Position numbers and translations under genes: made by a program. The notes under the pieces are model-generated. The model saw nothing but the letters and a program-made list of their open reading frames with translations, was not told where the DNA came from and did no database searches. From Desulfoscipio geothermicus (lineage in GTDB: Bacteria > Bacillota > Desulfotomaculia > Desulfotomaculales > Desulfallaceae): a stretch of DNA of 64,000 nt. This document shows, piece by piece, positions 29,766 to 40,682 of this stretch (positions within the stretch are counted from its first letter, which is position 1; each line of letters starts with the position of its first letter). Location of the stretch: positions 115,917 through 179,916 of the forward strand of contig JAENZP010000004.1 of NCBI GenBank assembly GCA_016841205.1, read 5' to 3'.

Positions 29766-30365
29766 GTGTTAATGATGGGCAAAAGCAATGTGGTAAAATC
29801 TGAAAGGCACGGGTTATTAATAAGGAACCTGGCCGGCAACCCATTTTTGACCGACGATGAATTAGCGCAGCTGCTGGGGGTAAGTATTCAAACCGTCAGG
29901 CTGGACAGGGCGGAGTTGGATATTCCCGAGATGCGGGAGCGTGTCAAAAAAATGGCTAGGGGAGCCTACCAAAACCTGAGGTCTATTGAGGACCATGAGG
30001 TGGTGGGTGAGTTGGTCAGCCTGGAAATTGGTCAGCAAGGTATGTCGATGCTTAAAGTTAGCGGGGAAATGACCTTGCGCAAGACCAGAGTGCTGGATGG
30101 GCAATATCTATTTGCCCAGGCTAATTCACTTGCTCTGGCCCTTATTGATACCGAGGTGGCGCTTACCGGTACGTCCAAAGTCAGTTTTAAGAGACCGGTT
30201 TTCCAGGGCGAAAAAGTAGTTGCCCGAGCCAAAGTCACTCGAAGGAAAAACAATAAATATATGATTAGAGTTAATTCCCATGTTCAGGAAGAATTAGTAT
30301 TTCAGGGAAAATTTTTGGTGTTTGACCTTTCCGAGGAGGTTAACCGGCTTGAGAATAGCCATTGA
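29766..30365 (+). CDS. fapR: Fatty-acid/phospholipid regulator FapR
   Basis: DeoR-type HTH plus hotdog domain; precedes plsX. Confidence 0.92.
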   Translation: MLMMGKSNVVKSERHGLLIRNLAGNPFLTDDELAQLLGVSIQTVRLDRAELDIPEMRERVKKMARGAYQNLRSIEDHEVVGELVSLEIGQQGMSMLKVSGEMTLRKTRVLDGQYLFAQANSLALALIDTEVALTGTSKVSFKRPVFQGEKVVARAKVTRRKNNKYMIRVNSHVQEELVFQGKFLVFDLSEEVNRLENSH

Positions 30366-31353
30366 TGCTATGGGCGGCGATTACGCGCCCAGGGAAATTG
30401 TTCGTGGTGCATGGGAGGCTTACCAAGAAAGCGGACAGCAAATTGTTCTGGTAGGCGACCGTGATATTCTAACGAATGAATTAAAGCAGCTGGGTGATAA
30501 CTGTACCGGATTGGAAATTGTGCATGCCGATGAAGTAATTGCCATGGATGATGCGCCGGCCGTAGCTGTGCGGCGCAAAAAAAACTCTTCGCTGGTGAAG
30601 GCTGCTGAGCTAGTCAGGGATGGTCACGCCAGTGCTATGGTTTCCGCCGGCAGCACCGGTGCCACAATGGCTGCTGCACTGCTGCGTCTGGGTCGCATAC
30701 CTGGTATTGCCCGGCCGGCCGTGGCCAGTGTAATGCCCACAGAAGACGGCGTTACCCTATTGCTGGACGTAGGTGCCAATGTTGATTGCAAACCCAAACA
30801 CCTGGTGCAATTCGCGGTTATGGGATCTCTTTACGCGCATAAGATTTTAGGCATTGAAGTACCCCTGGTTGGTCTTTTGAACGTGGGTGAGGAGAGTACC
30901 AAGGGCAATGAACTGACTCAGGAAGCTTACCTGCTGCTGCGGGAGGCTCCCATCCATTTTTATGGCAATGTGGAAGGCCGGGATATCTATAAGGGTACCG
31001 TTGATGTAGTAGTTTGTGATGGCTTTGTAGGCAATGTGGTTTTAAAAACCAGCGAGGGATTGGCTAATGTATTAATGAAAATGATCGGCCAGGCTATGCG
31101 GCAGAGCAGTCTGGCTAAAATTGGCGCTACTTTGACATTGCCTTCTCTAAAGAAATTAGGCAAAAGGTTGAATTATTCCGAGTACGGTGGTGCACCATTA
31201 CTGGGTATTAACGGGGTGGTCATTGTCTGCCACGGCAGTTCCAAATCTCTGGCCATTAAAAACGCCGTATATCGGGCACGTGAATCAGTGCAAAATGGGC
31301 TAATCAGCGCCATTAGCGATAGCCTTAACATTATTGAGCACGAGGTGGGGTAA
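30349..31353 (+). CDS. plsX: Phosphate acyltransferase PlsX
   Basis: MRIAIDAMGGDYAP, SAGSTGATMAAAL; TTG start 30349. Confidence 0.96.
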   Translation: MRIAIDAMGGDYAPREIVRGAWEAYQESGQQIVLVGDRDILTNELKQLGDNCTGLEIVHADEVIAMDDAPAVAVRRKKNSSLVKAAELVRDGHASAMVSAGSTGATMAAALLRLGRIPGIARPAVASVMPTEDGVTLLLDVGANVDCKPKHLVQFAVMGSLYAHKILGIEVPLVGLLNVGEESTKGNELTQEAYLLLREAPIHFYGNVEGRDIYKGTVDVVVCDGFVGNVVLKTSEGLANVLMKMIGQAMRQSSLAKIGATLTLPSLKKLGKRLNYSEYGGAPLLGINGVVIVCHGSSKSLAIKNAVYRARESVQNGLISAISDSLNIIEHEVG

Positions 31354-31357
31354 GCCA

Positions 31358-32371
31358 ATGGCAGTTGAAATAATCCGCGCCGGTATAGTGGGTACAGGTG
31401 CCTATGTGCCGGAACGGATATTAACTAATTTAGATTTACAGCAAACCTTGGATACAAGTGATGAATGGATATATTCCCGTTCGGGTATTCGCGAAAGACG
31501 GATCGTAGCTGAGAATGAGGCTACTTCAGACCAGGCCCTGCTGGCCTCGCAAAGGGCGCTGGACGATGCCGGCGTGCGGCCGGAGGAAGTGGATCTGATT
31601 ATCATGGCTACCAACACCCCGGATATGCTTTTTCCCGCTACTGCCTGCTTGCTGCAGGACATGTTGGGCGCAACCCGGGCCGGGGCTTTTGATCTGCTGG
31701 CGGGTTGTACCGGGTTTATTTATGGTGTTATAGTAGGGGCGCAGTTTATTTCCGCCGGTACGGCCGATACCGTTCTGGTAACCGGCGCGGAAACAATGTC
31801 GCGGGTAGTCAACTGGAAAGACCGCAATACCTGTGTGCTTTTTGGTGACGGTGCCGGTGCAGTGGTACTGCGTAGGGTGCCGGACGACCGGGGTATTTTA
31901 TCCACTGTGCTGGGTTCCGACGGCAGTGGCGGTAAGTTTCTCAACATGCCTGCGGGCGGTTCCCGCCAACCGGCAAGTAGCGAAACTTTAGCCCAAGAAT
32001 TAAATTATTTACACATGAACGGTCGTGAGGTATTTAAATTTGCAGTACGGGCTATGGAGGACGGTGCGTCCGAGGTGCTTCGCCGGGCCGAACTGACTAA
32101 GGCTGATGTGGATTTTTTAGTACCCCATCAGGCCAATATTCGGATTATCGAACATGCCGCCAAAAGATTGAAACTGCCTATGGAGCGGGTAGCTGTTAAC
32201 GTGGATCGTTATGGTAACACTTCCACAGCCTCTGTTCCGCTGGCACTTGACGAAGCTTTAAAAAACGAAAAAATAAAAGACGGTGATAATGTGATTCTGG
32301 TTGGCTTTGGTGCTGGGCTCACATGGGCCGGCCTGCTGATTAAGTGGTACGACGCTAAAAAGCAGGGGTAG
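31358..32371 (+). CDS. fabH: 3-oxoacyl-ACP synthase III
   Basis: GTGAYVPERILTN, DLLAGCTGFIYG, PHQANIRIIE. Confidence 0.97.
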   Translation: MAVEIIRAGIVGTGAYVPERILTNLDLQQTLDTSDEWIYSRSGIRERRIVAENEATSDQALLASQRALDDAGVRPEEVDLIIMATNTPDMLFPATACLLQDMLGATRAGAFDLLAGCTGFIYGVIVGAQFISAGTADTVLVTGAETMSRVVNWKDRNTCVLFGDGAGAVVLRRVPDDRGILSTVLGSDGSGGKFLNMPAGGSRQPASSETLAQELNYLHMNGREVFKFAVRAMEDGASEVLRRAELTKADVDFLVPHQANIRIIEHAAKRLKLPMERVAVNVDRYGNTSTASVPLALDEALKNEKIKDGDNVILVGFGAGLTWAGLLIKWYDAKKQG

Positions 32372-32383
32372 GAGGGAAAAGGT

Positions 32384-33331
32384 ATTAGGACACGCATATG
32401 CGATTTACTGAGCATAGAGTATCCTGTACTGCAGGGGGGGATGGCCTGGGTATCCACCGCTGAGCTGGTTGCCGCTGTGAGCGAGGTCGGTGGGCTAGGT
32501 ATCATCGGATCGGGTCAGGCCGAGCCCCAGTGGGTGCGGGAGCAGGTGCATAAAGTCAAGGAGTTGACCAGTAAACCCTTTGGGGTTAACGTAATGCTGC
32601 TTTCGCCCTATGCTGAGGAAATTATCAATTTGCTGGTTGAGGCAAGGGTGGCCGTGGTTACTACGGGGGCCGGCAACCCGGGCAAATATTTAAATTTAAT
32701 GCACAACGCTGGTATCAAAGTTATCCCGGTGGTATCCTCGGTGGCTTTAGCCAAAAGGCTAGCCCGTTCCGGGGTTGATGCGCTGATTGCTGAGGGTATG
32801 GAATCAGGCGGGCATGTTGGGGAAGTTAGTACTATAGCCCTGCTTCCCCAGGTGGTAGATGCCGTGGATGTACCGGTAATTGCCGCCGGGGGTATATGCG
32901 ATGGCCGGGGAATGGCCGCAGCTCTAATGCTGGGGGCTGAAGGTGTACAAATGGGCACTCGCTTTATCTGTGCCCAGGAATGCACTGTCCATGAGCGGGT
33001 AAAGGAAATGATCATTAAGGCCAAGGACCGGGATAGCATTGTTACCGGACGGCCTACAGGCCATCCCGTCAGGGTTCTTAAAAATAAGTTAACCAAAAAG
33101 TTTATGGAACTTGAGGAATCAGGTGCTCCGGCTGAAGAATATGAAAAACTGGGTGTGGGGCGCATGAAACTAGCGATGGTCAATGGCGATATAGATATGG
33201 GTTCGGTAATGGCCGGGCAGGTAGCTGCTATGGTGCAACGGGTGGAACCGGCCCGGGATATTATAAAAAGTGTGGTAACCGAGGCAGAAAATATTATTGG
33301 TCATATTTATAGCAGCAAGGTGGTGGATTAA
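32384..33331 (+). CDS. fabK: Enoyl-ACP reductase II (FabK), probable ATT start
   Basis: (M)RTRICDLLSIEYPVLQGGMAWVSTAELVAAVSEVGGLGIIG; RBS ggaggg ahead of ATT 32384; ORF track starts internally at 32441. Confidence 0.9.
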   Translation: MRTRICDLLSIEYPVLQGGMAWVSTAELVAAVSEVGGLGIIGSGQAEPQWVREQVHKVKELTSKPFGVNVMLLSPYAEEIINLLVEARVAVVTTGAGNPGKYLNLMHNAGIKVIPVVSSVALAKRLARSGVDALIAEGMESGGHVGEVSTIALLPQVVDAVDVPVIAAGGICDGRGMAAALMLGAEGVQMGTRFICAQECTVHERVKEMIIKAKDRDSIVTGRPTGHPVRVLKNKLTKKFMELEESGAPAEEYEKLGVGRMKLAMVNGDIDMGSVMAGQVAAMVQRVEPARDIIKSVVTEAENIIGHIYSSKVVD

Positions 33332-34269
33332 TGATGCTGGCTTATATTTTCCCAGGCCAGGGATCACAATTTGTAGGTATGGGTAAAGCTTGGTACGATA
33401 ATTATGATTTTGTTAGAGAGATATTTCACGCAGCCGACCAGGCGCTGGGTTTTGCGCTGACTGAATTAATTTTTGAGGGCCCCGCAGATGAACTGCAGAA
33501 AACAGCTAATACGCAACCAGCTATACTTACTACCAGTATAGCCATGCATGAGCTCCTCAAAAGGGCCGGTATCAGGCCAGTGGCGACCGCCGGACATAGC
33601 TTGGGTGAATATTCCGCGTTGGTGGTAGCCGGAGCCCTTAAGTTTAGCGATGCAGTGCGGCTGGTGAGGATGCGCGGGCAATTTATGCAGGAGGCGGTTC
33701 CCCTTGGCCAGGGTGGCATGATGGCGGTGCTGGGACTTAATTCCGATAAAGTAGTGGAAGGCTGCCGCATGGCTGCCGAGGCCGGCACGGTGGAGGCCGC
33801 TAATTTCAACTGCCCGGGTCAGGTGGCGGTGGCCGGGGAAATCAACGCACTAAAGAAGGCGCAGGAAACACTTAAAAGCTTGGGCGCCAAGCGCTGTATG
33901 TTATTACCGGTTAGCGCTCCTTTCCACAGCAGTATGATGAAACCTGCCGGCGAAAGGCTGGCAGTTGAGCTGGCCCGGGTGGAAATCAAGGATCCTGAGG
34001 TACCGGTGTTGGCTAATATCAATGCGGATTATTATACCACCGCGGCGCAGGTGCGGGATGGACTGATCCGCCAGGTCTCCAATCCGGTATTGTGGGAACA
34101 AAGCATGCGCCGGTTTATTTCCGATGGCTATGACATGTTTGTAGAAGTGGGGCCGGGAAATGTGCTCACCGGTTTGCTTAAAAAGATAGACAAACAAAGC
34201 AAATTTATTAATTTTAACGGTGAGGGGGAACCGGAACCGGTTATTGCCCAGTTAAAGGAGGCTTTATAG
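33331..34269 (+). CDS. fabD: Malonyl-CoA:ACP transacylase
   Basis: IFPGQGSQFVGMG, AGHSLGEYSALV. Confidence 0.97.
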   Translation: MMLAYIFPGQGSQFVGMGKAWYDNYDFVREIFHAADQALGFALTELIFEGPADELQKTANTQPAILTTSIAMHELLKRAGIRPVATAGHSLGEYSALVVAGALKFSDAVRLVRMRGQFMQEAVPLGQGGMMAVLGLNSDKVVEGCRMAAEAGTVEAANFNCPGQVAVAGEINALKKAQETLKSLGAKRCMLLPVSAPFHSSMMKPAGERLAVELARVEIKDPEVPVLANINADYYTTAAQVRDGLIRQVSNPVLWEQSMRRFISDGYDMFVEVGPGNVLTGLLKKIDKQSKFINFNGEGEPEPVIAQLKEAL

Positions 34270-35013
34270 ATGGACCTTGGCGGTAAAGTTGCCGTGGTTA
34301 CCGGGGCTTCCCGGGGCATTGGCCGGGCAGTAGCCGAGACTTTAGCCGGGCTGGGCGCAAACGTTGTAGTTAATTATGTCGGCAATGCCGAAGCGGCTGA
34401 GGAGACCGCCGCGCTGGTGCGCGGGCTTGGTGTACAAGCACTGGTGATCCAGGCTGATGTAGCCGACCAGGAGCAGGTCAACAACATGATGCAGCAAGTA
34501 TTGCAAGAATTCGGGCGCATTGATATACTGGTCAATAATGCCGGTATTACCCGTGATAACCTTCTGCCGCGCATGCGGGAGCAGGATTGGGATGCAGTGA
34601 TGAATACCAATTTAAAAGGTGCCTACCATTGTGCCAAGGCGGCGTTGCGCCCCATGCTCAAAGCGCACTGGGGCCGCATCATCAACATTAGTTCGGTGGT
34701 GGCACTGTCCGGTAATCCCGGGCAGAGCAATTACGCTGCAGCCAAGGCAGGCTTGATTGGTTTTACTAAATCCCTGGCCAAGGAATTTGGCTCCCGCAAT
34801 ATAACAGTTAATGCCGTGGTGCCTGGGTATATTGCCACGGATATGACTGCTGATTTGTCGGGGGAAAATAAGGCTCAGCTGTTAAGCAGTGTACCGCTGG
34901 GCCGGTTGGGCGCTCCGGAAGATGTGGCCAAGGCAGTGGCCTTTCTGGCCAGTGACTGGGCTGGTTACATAACCGGTCATGTTATTGTAGTGGATGGCGG
35001 CATGGCCATGTAA
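34270..35013 (+). CDS. fabG: 3-oxoacyl-ACP reductase
   Basis: [40 protein letters not shown]. Confidence 0.97.
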   Translation: MDLGGKVAVVTGASRGIGRAVAETLAGLGANVVVNYVGNAEAAEETAALVRGLGVQALVIQADVADQEQVNNMMQQVLQEFGRIDILVNNAGITRDNLLPRMREQDWDAVMNTNLKGAYHCAKAALRPMLKAHWGRIINISSVVALSGNPGQSNYAAAKAGLIGFTKSLAKEFGSRNITVNAVVPGYIATDMTADLSGENKAQLLSSVPLGRLGAPEDVAKAVAFLASDWAGYITGHVIVVDGGMAM

Positions 35014-35036
35014 ATAAAAAAGGGGGGGGTGAAATC

Positions 35037-35270
35037 ATGGCGGATATTTTTGAAAAGGTTAAGGATATCATAGTTGAACAATTAGGTGTAGAACCTGAGG
35101 ATGTAAAACCCGAAGCTTCCTTCGTAGATGACCTGGGAGCGGACTCCCTGGATATTGTGGAACTGGTTATGGCTTTGGAAGAGACATTCGACTTGCAGAT
35201 CCCTGATGAGGATGCAGAAAAGATACACAAGGTGGGAGAAGCTGTACAATACGTTATTGATCACCAGTAA
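35037..35270 (+). CDS. acpP: Acyl carrier protein
   Basis: [18 protein letters not shown]. Confidence 0.97.
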   Translation: MADIFEKVKDIIVEQLGVEPEDVKPEASFVDDLGADSLDIVELVMALEETFDLQIPDEDAEKIHKVGEAVQYVIDHQ

Positions 35271-35273
35271 AAG

Positions 35274-35308
35274 TAAAAAGTCCCGCCGGTTCACCGGTGG
35301 GCTTTTTT
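35274..35308 (+). terminator. Terminator-like hairpin between acpP and fabF
   Basis: aaaaagtcccgccggttcaccggtgggctttttt. Confidence 0.8.
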
Positions 35309-35353
35309 CAAATCATATATCCAAATATTTCAATTTTAACCCCGGGAGGTTTT

Positions 35354-36610
35354 GTGTTGTTTAAAAGAGTAGTAATTACCGGTATCGGGGTGGTTACCCC
35401 GGTGGGCAACAACCTGGAAGATTTCTGGGTTAATCTAACCGGCGGCATTAGTGGCGTGGGCCCGATTACCCGCTTTGATACTACAGGTTATAGCAGTAAG
35501 ATCGCGTCTGAAGTGAAAAGTTTTAACGCGGCGGACTTTATTGACCGCAAAGAGGCCCGCCGGATGGATCGCTTCACCCAGTTTGCAGTGGCGGCTACCG
35601 GCATGGCTGTGAAAAACGCCGGGCTGGATATGGCTAAAATTAATCGTGTTCGGGCCGGTGTAATTTTAGGCTCCGGTGTCGGTGGTATAGAAACTTTGGA
35701 GGAACAGCACAAGGTCCTGATGGAACGCGGTCCGGGCAGGGTGAGTCCGGTATTTATACCGATGATGATTGCCAACATGGCCTCCGGCCAGGTGGCCATT
35801 AATTTCGGGCTGCGCGGCTGTAATGTGACCACTACCAGTGCCTGCGCTTCCAGTGCCAATGCCCTGGGTGATGCTTTTAAAGTTATCCAGCGCGGGCAGG
35901 CTGATGTAATGATTAGCGGTGGTACCGAGGCACCCATTACACCGCTGGCCGTGGCTGGTTTTTGTTCCATGAAAGCCCTTTCCACGCGCAACAATGATCC
36001 TACCGCGGCCAGTCGTCCCTTTGATATGGGCCGTGATGGCTTCGTAATCGCTGAGGGCGCGGTTGTATTGGTATTGGAGGAAATGGAACATGCTCTGGCC
36101 AGGGAAGCTAATATATTGGCTGAAATTACAGGCTATGGCGCCTCCTGTGATGCTTATCATATCACCGCTCCCGATCCCGAGGGCGGGGGCGCGGTGCTTT
36201 CCATGCGTTGGGCTCTGGAGGATGCGGGCTTGGCCCCGGAAAAGGTGGATTATATTAACGCTCATGGAACTTCCACACCGCTGGGTGATAAGCTGGAGAC
36301 AATGGCCATTAAAGAAGTTTTTGGCGAACATGCCAAGCAACTGGCCATCAGTTCAACCAAGTCTATGACCGGGCATTTGCTGGGGGCGGCCGGTGGTTTG
36401 GAAACGGCGGTATGTGCGCTGGCTATCCGAAAAGGATTGATTCCTCCCACCATTAACTTGAACGAGCCTGATCCGGAATGCGATCTGGACTACGTGCCCA
36501 ACATTGCTCGCCAGGCTGATGTAGCAGTGGCCATAACCAATTCCTTTGGTTTTGGCGGGCATAACGCCACACTAGTTATAGAAAGGTTTACCGTTGAGAG
36601 GAATATTTAA
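35354..36610 (+). CDS. fabF: 3-oxoacyl-ACP synthase II
   Basis: RVVITGIGVVTPVGNN, TTTSACASSANALG; RBS gggagg before GTG/TTG. Confidence 0.96.
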   Translation: MLFKRVVITGIGVVTPVGNNLEDFWVNLTGGISGVGPITRFDTTGYSSKIASEVKSFNAADFIDRKEARRMDRFTQFAVAATGMAVKNAGLDMAKINRVRAGVILGSGVGGIETLEEQHKVLMERGPGRVSPVFIPMMIANMASGQVAINFGLRGCNVTTTSACASSANALGDAFKVIQRGQADVMISGGTEAPITPLAVAGFCSMKALSTRNNDPTAASRPFDMGRDGFVIAEGAVVLVLEEMEHALAREANILAEITGYGASCDAYHITAPDPEGGGAVLSMRWALEDAGLAPEKVDYINAHGTSTPLGDKLETMAIKEVFGEHAKQLAISSTKSMTGHLLGAAGGLETAVCALAIRKGLIPPTINLNEPDPECDLDYVPNIARQADVAVAITNSFGFGGHNATLVIERFTVERNI

Positions 36611-36611
36611 C

Positions 36612-37325
36612 ATGGAGCGTTTTGCTGATATAATTAATGATTTGCAAAAAAAAGTGCACTACGTTTGGCGCAACCCGGAGTTGTTGCGCCTAGCGCTGGT
36701 GCACAGCTCTTTTACATATGAAAACAGGGGCCGGGAAGAACATAACAATGAACGGTTGGAATTTTTGGGTGACGCAGTGCTGGAATTGATTATTAGCGAT
36801 TATTATTACAGTAGCTTCCCCCACAAGACAGAAGGCGAGCTCACCAAAATGCGCGCCCTGACGGTATGTGAACCTTCCCTGGCCGCAGTGGCCCGCCGCC
36901 TGAAATTGGGCCGTTATTTGTTTATGGGTCGGGGTGAAGAACGTTCCGGTGGGCGGGAAAGACCCTCCTTGCTTGCGGATGCTTTTGAAGCTTTGCTGGG
37001 TTCTATTTACCTGGATGTAGGTTTGGAAGAGGCCCGCCGGGTAGCTCTGCAGCAACTGGCCGACATTATTGAAGAGGTAAAATCCGGCCAAACAGTACGT
37101 GATTATAAAACTGATTTACAAGAAATATTGCAGAGGAAAAGCGCCGACCCAATCCAATACTCAATTATTGACGAAGAAGGTCCCGATCATGATAAAATAT
37201 TTACTGCGGCTGTAGAATACCAAGGTAAAAGATTGGGCTGGGGACGTGGCCGGACTAAAAAAGAAGCGGAACAGCAAGCGGCCAAGATGGCTTTGGTAAA
37301 TTACGCGCCAAAGATCTTAGCCTAG
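36612..37325 (+). CDS. rnc: Ribonuclease III
   Basis: NNERLEFLGDAVLEL, dsRBD GRGRTKKEAEQQAAKMAL. Confidence 0.96.
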   Translation: MERFADIINDLQKKVHYVWRNPELLRLALVHSSFTYENRGREEHNNERLEFLGDAVLELIISDYYYSSFPHKTEGELTKMRALTVCEPSLAAVARRLKLGRYLFMGRGEERSGGRERPSLLADAFEALLGSIYLDVGLEEARRVALQQLADIIEEVKSGQTVRDYKTDLQEILQRKSADPIQYSIIDEEGPDHDKIFTAAVEYQGKRLGWGRGRTKKEAEQQAAKMALVNYAPKILA

Positions 37326-37374
37326 CTTAACTGTATAGTTATGGTACAGCGATTAACCGGGAGGTTTGCAGTTA

Positions 37375-38316
37375 ATGGGATTTTTCGGCAAGTTAAAGGA
37401 AAGCCTGAGCAAGACCAGAAAAAATTTCATTGAAAAAATTGATTCCATTGTTACAGGACGCAAGGTTATCGATGAAGATCTATATGAGGAGCTGGAAGAA
37501 GCACTGATCCAGGCTGACGTAGGCATTGATGCCGCGCTGGAATTGGTGGAAAATTTGCGTGTGGAGGTAAAGAAACGGCGCCTTAGTAATCCGGAGGAAC
37601 TATATGCCGTGCTCAAAGATCTTATCCAGGACATTTTGGGCGAGGAGACGGCCACATTAAATAGAGCTAGCGCACAGCCGGCCGTAATTATGGTGGTGGG
37701 CGTCAATGGCGTGGGCAAGACTACTACCATCGGTAAACTGGCCCATTATTATAAAGAAAACGGCAATAGTGTATTATTAAGCGCTGCGGATACCTTCCGG
37801 GCAGCCGCCATTGATCAGCTGGAAATATGGGGTAACCGGGTGGGAGCTGCGGTAATCAAACACTCCGAGGGCTCTGATCCCGCTGCCGTAGCCTTTGACT
37901 CGCTGCACGCAGCTCGGGCCAGGAAAATTGATGTACTGATCGTGGATACTGCGGGCCGGCTGCACACCAAGAGTAATTTAATGGAAGAGTTGAAAAAGGT
38001 ACACCGGGTGTTGGGCCGGGAAATGCCGGACGCTCCCCATGAGGTACTGCTGGTGCTGGATGCCACTACCGGGCAGAACGCCATCAGCCAGGCCCGTCTT
38101 TTTAAAGAGGCCGTAGGGGTGACCGGGCTTGTTCTGACTAAATTGGACGGCACTGCTAAGGGCGGAGTAATAATTGCCATTAAACAAGGTTTGGATATAC
38201 CGATCAAAATGATCGGTGTAGGCGAAGGCATAGACGATTTACGCCCCTTTGACGCTCGGGAATTTGTTGACGCTCTTTTTGCCAGGGATAAAAAAACGGA
38301 GGAACAGGTGGGGTAG
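37375..38316 (+). CDS. ftsY: Signal recognition particle receptor FtsY
   Basis: GVNGVGKTTTIGKLA, DTAGRLHTKSNLM, TKLDGTAKGG. Confidence 0.97.
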   Translation: MGFFGKLKESLSKTRKNFIEKIDSIVTGRKVIDEDLYEELEEALIQADVGIDAALELVENLRVEVKKRRLSNPEELYAVLKDLIQDILGEETATLNRASAQPAVIMVVGVNGVGKTTTIGKLAHYYKENGNSVLLSAADTFRAAAIDQLEIWGNRVGAAVIKHSEGSDPAAVAFDSLHAARARKIDVLIVDTAGRLHTKSNLMEELKKVHRVLGREMPDAPHEVLLVLDATTGQNAISQARLFKEAVGVTGLVLTKLDGTAKGGVIIAIKQGLDIPIKMIGVGEGIDDLRPFDAREFVDALFARDKKTEEQVG

Positions 38317-38470
38317 TTTTTTATAGTACCGGCTGAAAACCTAAGGACCAAGACATAAGATTTAAAACTTAAAACTTACCTTATTCTGACATTTTTCCCG
38401 AAGGTATTTTATGGATAACTGTCAAATTTAACAAGCTAATTAAACTATAGAATACTAACGGGGTGATCAT

Positions 38471-40682
38471 GTGTCGTTTCATAATGATATTTCAGAAGCT
38501 TTAGTAAAAATAATCGCCTTAGATCATAAGCTTGCCTTAAAAATAATTGACTCAATACACACCGGCATATCTATTGTTATGGATGTGTCATGTAAAGAAA
38601 TACGTCATAATCGAATAGCCGCCGGTTTTCTACGAATTAACCCGTGGGATAGTTTTTCGCTCTCTGCCCTCGAAATTTCTCCAGCCAGGGTATTTCATCA
38701 GGGCAATGAACTTACCCCCGGCGAAATGCCCATACGGCTTGCTGCCTGGTACGGTCAAAATGTAAAAGATATGGAGATTGAATTTGTCTGGGATGATGGT
38801 GTACGTAAAATTTCTGTTTGGAGTGCATCTCCCCTGTTCGATGATAATGGCATAATTGTTGGTGCTGTGGCAACTTTTGAGGATATTACTGAGCAAAGAA
38901 GGTTAGAGTTCGACCTTGCGGAAGCAAACAGAAAGCTGCTTGAACAGAAGGAGCTTATATTTTCGTAATGCCATTAATGGCATTACCGATCCTTTTTATA
39001 TATTAGACAGCCAGTTATGTATTAAATACGTCAACTCGAAATGTGCGAGCCTTTTTCATATGAAACCGGAAGAATTAATCGGCAAGTGTGCTTTGAGTGT
39101 TTTTCCAAAAATGGTCAACTCAATTGTTTACCCATACTTCTGCAAAGTAATGGCCAAAAAAGTACCTGTACATTTTGAACATAATTCTGTGCAGAATAAT
39201 GCCTGGTTTGAAAATCATCTTTATCCCCTCGAAGATGGTGTTGCCGGATATTGCTGTAATATTACGGAACGGAAGCAAGCGGAAATGGAATTGCAAAAGT
39301 CACGCCAGGAGACGGCTGATATTCTGGAAAGCATCGGTGGCGGCTTTGTTTGCTTAGATGATAACCTTCGATATACTTACGTCAATAATACTGCAGAAAA
39401 GATGTTTGGTCGCTCACGGGAGGCTATTGTTGGACAAAAATTTGGTGATTTATTTTCGGGACTTAATCCACTTGTCTTAAAGAAGTGTCGTCAGGCCTTG
39501 CAGGAGCAAAAAGAGCAGCAGCTTGAAATTTACTCAGTATCTTTTCGGAAATGGCTAATGTTCTTATTCTATCCTACTAAAGAAGGTGTCTCGATACATT
39601 TTCGGGATATATCTAAACGCAAGCAATACGAAGAAGCCTTACGCCAATCGGAGGTGCAGTTCAAGACAATATTCCAAAACAGCCCGGTTATGATGGCTAT
39701 CATCAGAGAAGAGGATGATCAACATATTGAGGTGAATCAAAAGTGGCTGGATGTTATGGGGTATAACCGGGAGGAGGTAATAGGCCATACCTTAGCGGAG
39801 CTAAATATAATATCTGGAATATCCGTGAAAATATGGGGAGAAGCAAATATTCGAGTAAGAAACAATAAAAAATTGTTAAACTATGAAGCGGAGTTTCGTA
39901 CTAAGACCGGCGATATAATTAACACACTGATCTCAACAGGGCCCATTAAACTTCATGGAGAAGCTTGCCGGTTGTCGACAGTAATAAAGGATATCACCAA
40001 AGAAAAGAAACTGGAGGCTGAAGTGGCCCGACTTGACCAGTTGCGCCTAATTGGTGAAATGGCAGCGGGAATCGGGCATGAAATCAGGAACCCGATGACA
40101 TCAGTTAGAGGCTTTCTGCAGCTTTTCCTGGAAAAGGAAGAGTTTTTCAATTATAAAAGTATCTTTGAGGTTATGATTGAGGAGTTGGACCGGGCAAACG
40201 CGATTATTACTGAGTACCTTAACGTGGCCAATAATAAAAAATCCGACTGCATCGAGCAAAAGCTCAATAGCATCATTGAGACTATTTATCCGCTAATCCT
40301 GGCAGATGCCATGGAAAACAACAAATACATTTCCTTAGAATTAACGGATCTACCCGGACTACTGCTAGACGAAAAAGAGATCCGCCAGTTGTTGCACAAC
40401 CTTGTCCGCAATGGCCTGGAAGCGATGGAACCCGGTGGCTGTGTCACGGTTAAAACTTTTATGGATGGTGATGATGCGGTTCTGGCCGTGATTGACCAGG
40501 GCAAAGGCATTAAGCCGGAGCTGCTTAATAAAATTGGCACGCCCTTTTTTACAACCAAGGACACGGGAACTGGCCTGGGTCTTGCCGTATGTTATAGCAT
40601 TGCTCAGAGGCATAAAGCAAAAATTGATATAGAATCGAGTCCTGCCGGGACGGCTTTTTTCGTCCGGTTTAAGGTTAGTTAA
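38471..40682 (+). pseudogene. PAS-domain sensor histidine kinase, split by a 1-nt frameshift near 38960-38963
   Basis: ORF1 ends ...RKLLEQKELIFS*; next frame continues RNAINGITDPFYILDSQL...[17 protein letters not shown], HATPase at C-terminus. Confidence 0.8.

Noticed and set aside
32608-33183. 191-aa minus-strand ORF opposite fabK
   Set aside because: Antisense shadow ORF, Ser/Thr/Pro-rich artefact
35666-36340. 224-aa minus-strand ORF opposite fabF
   Set aside because: Shadow ORF of fabF with no recognisable motif
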